Of a stretch of DNA of 20,438 nucleotides, positions 15,801 to 20,438 are shown piece after piece; within the stretch, counting starts at the first letter, position 1; every line of letters begins with the position of its first letter. The translations under genes and the position numbers were made by a program. The DNA lies in NCBI GenBank assembly GCA_000969725.1, contig JXSR01S041247.1. One strand, 5' to 3'. The DNA is from Ophiothrix spiculata. Its lineage: Eukaryota > Echinodermata > Ophiuroidea > Amphilepidida > Ophiotrichidae. The notes under the pieces were generated by a model. It did not search any database. It worked only from the letters and a program-made list of their open reading frames with translations, and was not told where the DNA came from.

Positions 15801-18606
15801 TACTTTAACAGCTACAAGTGAGGCTGACGAATCAGGTAACACCAATACTATCAAACCAACTCCTCAAGGAAAGGCAAAACTACTCCCCATACTCCCAAAA
15901 GAAGAACAAGGCAACAGTGATGGCACAAATGAAAAAGAAATGTTGGACAAAGATAGAACAAGACATATTTCAGGTTCAACAACTGCTTCTATGCCATCCA
16001 CACAGGGATCAGATAGTGACATATTCAGATATTCGGAATCAATTCCACAAGACAAGGATTTACAGCATGAAAACAGTGAGGTTTCAAAGGAAAGGAATGC
16101 AGTACCTTGTATAGGAAGTGTAAATATAGCTGCCAGTTCGTTGGAAAGTGAAACCATGCTGGTTGCACCACCAAAACATTACCAGAAAAACTTTGTTGAA
16201 GTAAAGGAGAATGAAACGGGAGAGTGCAGAGTTGAGTCTGCCAGTGGTCAGTGGAGAAAGACTTCCAAACGGAAAAGCCTCCAACTAGATGCTGAATTGG
16301 ATTGTGGTCGGGAAAGCAAGAAGAGGAAGAGTGAAGAAATGGATGAGAATAGAGAGGATAAGAGTCCTAGGAAATGTAGTAAAAGATCTAGTCAGAGAGA
16401 ACAATTAAAAAATGGGTCAGAAACTAATACCAGAACTTCTGCACATGACAGGGAATCACAACAGCTTGATCAAACTGATATCAGTGAAGATCCTTCACAG
16501 ATACCGGAGACGGGTGGTTCCTTAAAGATAAGACGCAGAAGTCGTTTGAGTGGAACCAAAGCCATACATGGTAGTCCACGAACTTCTTGTGTGAAGCCAT
16601 CAGGTGGAACAGATGTGGTTGATTTAACTCCTTCACCTCAAAAAAGGAGAAGTCAGAGGTTATCAGGTAGGCTGTCTGGAGTTGGAGATGGTGATTTGGT
16701 GTCACCAAGAAGAAGCCTTAGAACTAGACATCCGTCTGGTATCAATTCACAACCTTCACAGCCAAAATCCTCTGGTTCTGTACAAGACGAAGATGAGATT
16801 ATCAATTCGGGATCGCTATTTGGAACTCAGCAATCTAATCAAGAGGCGACACAAAAGACATCTTCCTCCCAGACATGCTTACCGGGCAAGGTGGATGATG
16901 ATGAGGAGGAGGGTGCCATTGGTGGATCACAGTGCATGTTTGGAAGTAATCCAAGCTCCTCGTCTGACAATGAAAACGATGTTGAGATGGTTTCAGTAGA
17001 ATCGGATGATGAAGAGCAAACTGGGATCACAGAAGAAACCAGAGGAAAACAGCAGAGGTATGAACAGGAACTGTCAAATGGCGCAAGTCATGTTACAGTC
17101 ACAACTATACCTGAAAGTGCCATTTCTGTGAAAAGAGGATCAGAACAAAGTCCAATATCTGGATTTAGGTCAACAAGATCTGGTAGCAGGAAATTGCAGT
17201 CCTCTGGATCAGCTTCTACATGTGTTGCTGCTAGTGAAAATGCCTCAATAAGTCCGGATAAACTTACAAGTGAACCGATCCAGATTTTGAGAAACAAAGA
17301 AAACATTATGAAGCGTTCTAAAGGTAGCAGTGCTGAAACAAAGTCACCACAATGTTCTTCCAGTCCCAGATCTTCGAGACAATCCGGTAAAAACGCATCA
17401 AGCTCTTCAAGAAAGGTTGATGGACATGAAGTACAGAAAGACAAATTAAAGCCACAGAAACTAAGTGACATTGATCTCAGTGATGGAGATGTGGACGGAG
17501 ACCATGATCTCCTGTTTGAAGAAGATGATGAAGATGAAGTCAATGGTTTTAATGAAAGAGATGAGGTACCGAAGAGGAAAGAGAAAACTTCTTCTCAGAA
17601 GACTTCTAGTCCTATCCAGACCACCAAACTTGGTGTTTCACCTACAGAAGAAATAGATGCATCAGGAAGTGAAGATGAGTTGTTAACAAATGACAAAGAG
17701 ACAATTGATCCCAATAATGAAGGGGATGAAATAACCGCAGGAAATGAACAGGTTGATGAAGAAGATGATGCTGAAGTTGAAAGTGGCCCTGAAGAGATGG
17801 TCAAAAAAACTCAGTCTAATCAAGCCAATGTTGAGAATAAATTGGATAAGGAAGATATCAGTGGTATTGAAAATCAAAATGAGAAGGTTGATGAAGTAAA
17901 TGAGAGTGAGAGTGATGTGGATGAGGAAGAGATTGATGAAGATGATGACTTGATACCACCAACTCCACCGTGTACTAATAACACAACCAAATCTTCACTA
18001 TCAAAATCACACCATGGATCAACCAGTTTCATCAGCTCATCACGCCAGTCATCATTGAATCACAGAACACAAAGCAATTCTCTCTCGGATAATTCCTTTT
18101 CTGGTAAATCAAACAAAAGCTTTGTTTTTAAACATCCTTCAACAACTCATTCACAAAGAATTGCAAATAGGAAGAAATCATCTCAAAATAAAGCTTCATC
18201 TGATAAAAGTCAGTGCTCAGAGACGCTACTTCAGAAGACTTCAAAAGAATCTCGCTCAAGTAAAAATATGAAGAACAGGGATGATTCCCAGTCTGTTCAA
18301 GACAAAGAATCAATGACTAATAATGAAAGTTGTGAAACCCTTAAAAGAAGTCAGAGTGTAAGCAATGAACATGATGCCGAGACAGATGCTGCTCCTGGTC
18401 AATCGGCAAACAAGTCATCTAAATCCAAACAGAATGTAAGAAAAGGCTCGCTTAGAAATAGAATTGGTGAGACAAGTGATGCGGAGAATGCCGAGTCATC
18501 TGTTGGAGGATCCAAGCAATCTAGGGTCATAGGTCAATCAGGAAGAGACAATGAAGATGACGACGATGATGATCTCATGTCCTGTTCTTTTCTGCAGCCT
18601 GCGGAG
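3800..18606 (+). CDS. BRCA1: BRCA1 orthologue, partial (RING second half through central region), 7 exons
   Basis: Spliced coding region joining 3800-3853, 4847-4927, 5467-5555, 7131-7243, 8201-8337, 9469-13943 and 15626-18606. Every junction has GT-AG ends and the joined frame is open for 2,643 codons. Known role of the family: nuclear RING E3 ubiquitin ligase that pairs with BARD1 and acts in homologous-recombination repair and checkpoint signalling. Seen here: RING ligands C-D-H-x-F-C, S-Y-C and C-P-L-C in BRCA1 order and spacing, then a D-T-G-containing helix like the one that packs on BARD1, then a conserved V-Y-V-D-S-D acidic segment, then a very long disordered-looking region rich in S, K, D, E, SQ/TQ and NLS-like clusters. 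Both ends are missing: the exon with Met1 and the first Cys pair is upstream, and any coiled coil and BRCT repeats are downstream. The predicted length is unusually large. Orthology is inferred from domain sequence plus exon structure; the organism is not known. Confidence 0.92.
3854..4846 (+). other. Intron between RING exons (993 bp)
   Basis: Runs from GTAAGT to a TTTAATCTTCAG acceptor. It contains a small perfect hairpin, CCAGTTGAAAACTGG, near 4151 and poly-T tracts. I see no RNA gene, exon or transposon end that I can support. Confidence 0.8.
4847..4927 (+). CDS. BRCA1: BRCA1 RING exon, equivalent of human exon 5 (81 bp)
   Basis: Follows a TTTAATCTTCAG acceptor and ends ACG|GTAAGT. The joined codon gives S, then Y-C-I-Q-S-L-L, a basic linker, C-P-L-C-K and V-T-K-R. 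The cysteines correspond to human C47, C61 and C64. The L-L after C47 and the K after C64 match positions (L51, K65) known in human BRCA1 to affect E2 binding. It is one codon longer than the human exon (78 bp), with the extra residue in the linker before C-P-L-C. Phases match human. Confidence 0.93.
4928..5466 (+). other. Intron (539 bp)
   Basis: Runs from GTAAGT to a TTTCTAAATGAATTCCAG acceptor. Short open frames exist on both strands at 5009-5263, but they lack splice context and recognisable protein sequence. Nothing else is supported. Confidence 0.8.
5467..5555 (+). CDS. BRCA1: BRCA1 post-RING helix exon, equivalent of human exon 6 (89 bp)
   Basis: The acceptor is AATTCCAG and the donor is GAT|GTAAGT. 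It encodes S-L-T-K-N, then an amphipathic helix (I-V-N-A-L-R-G-V-T-I-A-I) ending E-Q-D-T-G-I-R. In human BRCA1 the same exon is also 89 bp, starts with S-L and ends with the helix plus D-T-G-L. That C-terminal helix forms part of the four-helix bundle with BARD1, so BARD1 pairing is inferred here. A decayed duplicate of this exon follows in the intron. Confidence 0.92.
5581..5647 (+). pseudogene. Decayed tandem duplicate of the 89-bp BRCA1 exon
   Basis: These 67 bases match 5473-5539 of the real exon at 61 of 67 positions, at an offset of 108 bp. The equivalent of the D-T-G codon is TAA (5648-5650), an in-frame stop. The donor GTAAGT has become GCATAT and there is no good polypyrimidine tract before the copy. 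Weaker similarity continues into a partial third unit near 5695-5720. The copy would be a poison exon if spliced, but it looks non-functional. Confidence 0.85.
5718..6300. repeat. Dispersed hairpin-headed repeat, copy 1
   Basis: Shares most of its length, in the same orientation, with 19719-20375. Matching blocks include GTTGTTCATCGCATATCAACA, ATGAACAACTCTGTAG, GAATACCTTTCAACA, AAAATGCTAGTTTTTAAATG, TCGTTTTCAACTGTTCCCAA and GAAGATACGGTGA. The left end forms a long hairpin: CAGAGTTGTTCATC at 5875-5888 pairs with 5947-5960. About 124 bp (5758-5881) are inserted in the left arm relative to copy 2, bounded by CAGAGTT at 5751-5757 and 5875-5881. The ends carry weak TATTCAACA inverted similarity. 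No coding capacity; class unknown. Confidence 0.75.
6464..6660. repeat. Short inverted-repeat element (197 bp)
   Basis: The terminal inverted repeats are CATACTTGCGAAC (6464-6476) and its near complement GTTGGCAAGTATG (6648-6660). Just inside the left end is a hairpin, GAACTGTTCCT / AGGAACAGTTC. TTCCTCTTTTT occurs twice inside. I found no clear target-site duplication, so the superfamily is not assigned. Confidence 0.5.
7131..7243 (+). CDS. BRCA1: BRCA1 linker exon (113 bp)
   Basis: Begins after TCTCCTGTAG and continues the phase-1 codon from the preceding exon (T|GT). It encodes a Pro/Ser/Gln stretch, C-T-P-P-K-G-P-P-S-L-S-Q-S-S-S-Q-S-D, then a basic end (T-K-Q-S-K). Two or more SQ sites are present. 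The donor is AAG|GTTGGT, weaker than the other donors in this gene. It was chosen because only this choice keeps the next exon in frame; a GTAAAT donor four bases downstream would shift it into an early stop. Confidence 0.8.
7244..8200 (+). other. Intron (957 bp)
   Basis: Runs from GTTGGT to a TATAACTTCCAG acceptor. A tRNA-derived SINE occupies about 7744-8050. The rest shows no supported feature. Confidence 0.75.
7744..8050 (+). mobile_element. tRNA-derived SINE
   Basis: A Pol III box A (TAGCTCAGTCAG, 7751-7762) and box B (GTTCGAGTCC, 7805-7814) lie at tRNA-like spacing. Around 230 bp of unrelated body follow, ending in an AT-rich TTTATTTATTTT tail near 8045. The T-arm and acceptor stems do not pair properly, so it is not a working tRNA gene. 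No flanking duplication was identified, so the ends are approximate. SINEs of this type depend on a LINE reverse transcriptase encoded elsewhere. Confidence 0.7.
8201..8337 (+). CDS. BRCA1: BRCA1 conserved linker exon with acidic motif (137 bp)
   Basis: The acceptor is TAACTTCCAG and the donor is ATCAG|GTAAAT; it starts in phase 0. The product reads V-R-R-T-L-P-R-Q, then Q-Q-I-Q-V-Y-V-D-S-D-Q-S-D-E-E-E. Human BRCA1 has a comparable short block in the same relative place: V-R-T-L-R, a Q/K-rich stretch, then V-Y-I-E-L-G-S-D-S-S-E-D. Similarity outside the RING supports true orthology. The S-D-E-E-E context suits CK2 phosphorylation (inference). Confidence 0.85.
8338..9468 (+). other. Intron (1,131 bp)
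   Basis: Runs from GTAAAT to a TTATCATTGTTTACAG acceptor. A hAT-like MITE fills 9040-9411, close to the 3' end. From 8338 to 9039 I see no supported feature. A second AG at 9481-9482 could act as an acceptor, but it would put the next exon out of frame. Confidence 0.8.
9040..9411. mobile_element. hAT-like MITE (372 bp)
   Basis: The left end is CAGTGGCATA. The right end reverse-complements to CAGCGGCGTAGTCAG, the CAGNGGCGTA style of hAT inverted repeats. Flanking 8-mers are CTACAAAT (9032-9039) and CTGCAGAT (9412-9419), identical at 6 of 8 positions, fitting an old 8-bp hAT target duplication. It has no transposase. Confidence 0.65.
9469..13943 (+). CDS. BRCA1: BRCA1 giant central exon 1 (4,475 bp, 1,491 codons)
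   Basis: The acceptor is TTGTTTACAG; its first base completes the AG|T codon. The donor is CCAG|GTAGGT, and reading on gives G-R-stop at once. It is comparable to, but longer than, human exon 11. The product is hydrophilic and probably disordered, with basic clusters (S-K-R-A-R-K-G-K-K near 10075; T-K-K-Q-K-K near 11210), acidic runs including six Asp from (GAT)6 at 11492-11509, and about 20 SQ/TQ sites. SUMO-interaction-like motifs are at 9896, 10238, 10955 and 11021. Repeated R-R-S-x-R motifs lie towards the end. Rare hydrophobic islands occur at 9815-9847, 11510-11600 and 12170-12208. There is no recognisable folded domain and no frameshift. The central part of BRCA1 is known to evolve fast, so direct alignment to vertebrates is poor. 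Confidence 0.9.
9896..11038 (+). other. Four SUMO-interaction-like motifs in the central exon
   Basis: Seen in the BRCA1 frame: V-V-E-I-D-D-D-D (9896-9919), V-V-I-I-D-D-E (10238-10258), V-A-I-I-D-D-V (10955-10975) and P-I-V-I-E-D-D (last six codons 11021-11038). All fit the published pattern of three or four V/I/L residues next to acidic residues, and they stand out in an otherwise hydrophobic-poor sequence. SUMO binding is inferred. Confidence 0.6.
14037..14250. repeat. Degenerate inverted repeat with GTCGC/GCGAC motifs
   Basis: The arm from 14039 (TGTAGCTTTGCAGTTTTGTC) pairs with 14225-14249, which reverse-complements to TGTAGTTTTGCAGCTTTGTTG. The interior has a near-palindrome, TTGTCGTGCGACAA, and repeated TTTGTCGCTTTGC-like units. 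It is probably an old non-autonomous element; termini are uncertain. Confidence 0.45.
14961..15146. repeat. Long foldback / inverted repeat (about 85-bp arms)
   Basis: The core arms ACTGGAGACCGTGG...CTATTGCCC (15015-15042) and GGGCAATAG...CCACGGTCTCCAGT (15058-15085) flank a loop that itself contains CACC AAA GGTG. Pairing continues outward through GCGAAATATCTAC / TAGATATTTTGC and ATTTACTGCTC / GAGCAGCAAAT. Transcribed as intron RNA, it would form a long stem. It looks like a foldback MITE; no target duplication was identified. Confidence 0.65.
15626..18606 (+). CDS. BRCA1: BRCA1 giant central exon 2 (2,981 bp, 993 codons)
   Basis: The acceptor is CTGCTTACAG and the donor is GAG|GTAAGT in phase 0. 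The first codon is shared with the previous exon (G|AA, Glu). The product is low-complexity and Ser/Lys/Asp/Glu-rich, with about 19 SQ/TQ sites. It includes a monopartite NLS-like K-K-R-K (16318-16329) and V-V-D-L-T-P-S-P-Q-K (from 16615), which combines a SUMO-interaction-like core with a CDK-type site. It also has R-R-S-x-R motifs, paired S-L-F-G-T-Q and S-Q-C-M-F-G segments (about 16807-16950) before an acidic S-D-D-E-E stretch, and an Asp-rich end (C-S-F-L-Q-P-A-E). No folded domain is recognised. It has the same composition and frame logic as the preceding exon, so it is part of the same gene. If the intron were retained, eight residues (V-S-G-F-D-L-T-L) and a stop at 18631-18633 would follow. 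Confidence 0.88.
16318..16329 (+). other. NLS-like K-K-R-K
   Basis: K-K-R-K followed by S-E-E, a classical monopartite nuclear-import pattern. It is consistent with the nuclear role of BRCA1, which in mammals uses similar lysine/arginine clusters in its central region. Function is inferred. Confidence 0.5.
16615..16644 (+). other. SUMO-interaction-like V-V-D-L-T joined to a CDK-type site
   Basis: V-V-D-L-T-P-S-P-Q-K in frame. V-V-D-L-T is the core form of SUMO-binding motifs known in RNF4 and related proteins. S-P-Q-K fits the S/T-P-x-K cyclin-dependent kinase pattern. The next residues start a basic R-R-S-x-R motif. Confidence 0.6.
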
Positions 18607-18678
18607 GTAAGTGGTTTTGATTTAACTCTTTAGTTCAGCTATATGGTGGATTTTAATGAAATGGAATCAGAAACCTTA

Positions 18679-18919
18679 GGCGCTGGAGCACAATTAGGCA
18701 AAAACTTTGTGTGGCTGGCCACAGCCTTAATTTTCCAAGATGGCGACCGTAGGCTTGATTATGCACCTCAAAATAATTTCAAAACATGTAATGAATATAT
18801 ATATTTTACAATAATCTTGAGATGAACAATCAAACCTGCAGTCGCAATTTTCGAAAATTAAGGCTGTGCCAGTTTGCGACCGGCCGCATAAATTTGTGGC
18901 CTTATTGTGCTCCAACGCC
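18679..18919. mobile_element. PIF/Harbinger-like MITE (241 bp)
   Basis: TTA occurs on both flanks (18676-18678 and 18920-18922). The terminal inverted repeats start GGCGCTGGAGCACAATTAGGC on the left and GGCGTTGGAGCACAATAAGGC on the right (reverse-complemented). Pairing extends about 80 bp inward, including CACAGCCTTAATTTTC on both arms. A 3-bp TWA duplication with G-rich ends is the Harbinger pattern. There is no transposase. Confidence 0.75.
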
Positions 18920-19718
18920 TTAGCGGTCTTTAAATGGGTAACAAAAAGTGCAGGTATCGAAGACGGCAAATGAAGCCATTTTTGGGTGAAATCTACTTCA
19001 CAGTATCCAGCATGAATTTGATTTACTCTAGACATTACAAAACTTTCATAGATGTGGAATTTCATGTTTATTTACTTTAATGAGCATTATTGGGAATAGG
19101 CATAGTGTATATTTAGTCAAATGAGAAGGTTAAAGTGCTGGCATGCAGTCTGTTTATGCAATAAAAATAGACCAGGAGTCAACTTTTGCACATGTTAGAC
19201 AATTTTAGCCTCTTGCCCTGATATTGTTAACTTTGGCAGGATCATTTCCACTTTTTCACTTTCCAATGCTGGAGAATCAGGTTTTTGGTAATTTTGTTGA
19301 GTTGAACAACACATGATGTCATGTGATCTGGAAATATCTGTCACATGATAAAATTTTCACAAGTGAGGTGTTTTATGAAAGAGTAAAGATGCAGTACCAG
19401 AATGTATATTTTGGAAATGTTCTAAATTATCAGACTTTTGACACACTGCCGATCTAAAGACATGCCACGTTTTTCTTTGTGTATCAAGTGTTTATCTATA
19501 TAAAACATCACACATAATAGATGGATCATGGCCCTACTGTTATGAATACAGCTTACAAAGACCTGACAATGGATTTCTACATGCATTTTTCCTTCATGAC
19601 TTGTACTTCATCATTTTTGCTTCAAACCTTCAAATAATGGAAAAATTATGAATTGAAACTTTCACATATGTGCAGCAATAGGCTTCCAAGAAAACATCAC
19701 ATGCAGTGTGTGTTACTT

Positions 19719-20375
19719 AGGTATTCAGACATGCTACAGGGTTGTTCATCGCATATCAACACCTCCGCATCTGATGCATCAGCATATTTTTATCAGGCTT
19801 GGGTGGCTTATGAACAACTCTGTAGGGTGTTTGAATACCTTTCAACAATGAAAATATTCCTGAAACGAATGAAATTCTAACTGTTTTCAATTTAACAGAT
19901 ATACTTCATCTTCATAAAATATTTAGCAGAATCAGAAGAAAATGCTAGTTTTTAAATGTTTGTTGCTTTGTCGTTTTCAACTGTTCCCAACTCGCGATGA
20001 ACAGTGTTCCGACCTACGTGTACTGCGTAAACGCACCTCTGTGTACGCGGTGCAGGGGTTGCCTTTACGCTTTTAAATCCGCAGGACAGAAGGACCAGTA
20101 AGTCTCAAAATCCACAGGTCCTTCACTAAATTTACAGGTCCTTCACAAGGACTTTTAATTCCAAAATCAGTGACAGTCTAAAAAAACGATCGGACCGAAG
20201 GACCATCTCATTGCTAAACTGGTTGTTCCTTCCGAAATTCTGTCGGTCGGGACCGACGGTAAAGTCGAACCCTGGTGGTGTCATAATGACGCGCTTTTTT
20301 GAATGTGAACTGTAGATTGATCACAAATCAACAACGGTGCGCCCCCTTAAAAGAAGATACGGTGAATGGTTAAAT
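19719..20375. repeat. Dispersed hairpin-headed repeat, copy 2
   Basis: Second copy of the repeat at 5718-6300, in the same orientation. Its left end is an uninterrupted inverted repeat: AGGTATTCAGACATGCTACAG at 19719 pairs with CTGTAGGGTGTTTGAATACCT ending at 19842. The rest follows copy 1 until a 222-bp element interrupts it at 20053-20274, after which similarity resumes (AACTGTAG, ATCACAAATCAACAACGG, GAAGATACGGTGA). Confidence 0.75.
20053..20274. mobile_element. Nested 222-bp inverted-repeat element
   Basis: The ends are CAGGGGTTGCCTTTAC and, reverse-complemented, CAGGGTTCGACTTTACC. Flanks read GCGGTG and GTGGTG, an imperfect 6-bp match. Copy 1 of the host repeat lacks this block, which gives an empty-site comparison. 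It contains short internal direct repeats (ACAGGTCCTTCAC twice). CAGGG ends suggest hAT, but an 8-bp duplication is not evident. Confidence 0.6.
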
Positions 20376-20438
20376 TGAGAATAAACCATCGATCAATTTG
20401 TTAAGAATTTCAGATTCATTGGCCCACTACTAACTTAT

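Larger units (their letters stand above)
18607..20438 (+). other. Presumed BRCA1 intron, downstream end of window
   Basis: Begins with a consensus GTAAGT. I looked for an in-phase exon with a pyrimidine tract and donor and found none I could support. A Harbinger-like MITE (18679-18919), a dispersed repeat copy (19719-20375) and a nested element (20053-20274) occupy much of it. 18923-19718 is AT-rich with no supported feature apart from an AATAAA hexamer at 19160-19165, which may be chance. Confidence 0.7.

Noticed and set aside
17088..17543. Antisense frame of 151 codons and other antisense frames over the giant exons
   Set aside because: They are Ser/Leu-rich shadows expected opposite Asp/Glu/Ser-rich coding sequence.
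15781..18633. Free-standing 950-codon gene ending in TAG
   Set aside because: It begins at an internal GTG; the frame is open from the acceptor at 15625 and leaves through a GTAAGT donor at 18607.
18923..19718. Possible next BRCA1 exon, for example after GGCAG near 19240
   Set aside because: No in-phase segment has both a pyrimidine-rich acceptor and a usable donor, and none resembles the coiled coil or BRCT repeats.
1..20438. CRISPR array, operon structure or prokaryotic system
   Set aside because: The window is intron-bearing animal DNA; repeats are transposon-like and not regularly spaced.

Overview
The window looks like animal nuclear DNA: AT-rich, with GT-AG introns, many short non-autonomous DNA transposons and one tRNA-derived SINE. 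It holds the first two-thirds or so of one plus-strand gene that I identify as an invertebrate BRCA1 orthologue. The identification rests on three short exons that reproduce the second part of the BRCA1 RING domain and the helix after it, with the same intron phases as vertebrate BRCA1 and two identical exon lengths (54 and 89 bp). The repeat style and frequent TAGGCCTA-like strings make me favour a marine deuterostome such as an echinoderm, but this is a weak inference.

Layout. 1-3799 is non-coding, presumably intron, with two related TTAA-flanked elements. RING exons lie at 3800-3853, 4847-4927 and 5467-5555. Two linker exons follow at 7131-7243 and 8201-8337. Two giant exons, 9469-13943 (4,475 bp) and 15626-18606 (2,981 bp), encode a low-complexity, charged, serine-rich central region. 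18607-20438 is presumably intron. All seven exons join in one open frame: 7,930 bp, 2,643 complete codons after the shared first codon. The exon with the start codon and first two zinc-binding cysteines lies upstream of the window. The C-terminal region (PALB2-binding coiled coil and tandem BRCT repeats in known BRCA1 proteins) lies downstream. The full protein would be far longer than human BRCA1 (1,863 aa).

Notable points. The central region carries at least five good SUMO-interaction-like motifs downstream of a ubiquitin-ligase RING, many SQ/TQ sites expected of an ATM/ATR target, and repeated R-R-S-x-R basic motifs. A decayed tandem copy of the 89-bp exon sits 108 bp downstream of the original, with an in-frame stop and a lost donor. 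The introns hold a piggyBac-like TTAA MITE, a hAT-like MITE ending 57 bp before the 4.5-kb exon, a Harbinger-like MITE with a TTA duplication, a long foldback, a SINE, and two copies of a dispersed hairpin-headed repeat, each with its own secondary insertion. I see no second gene that I can support.
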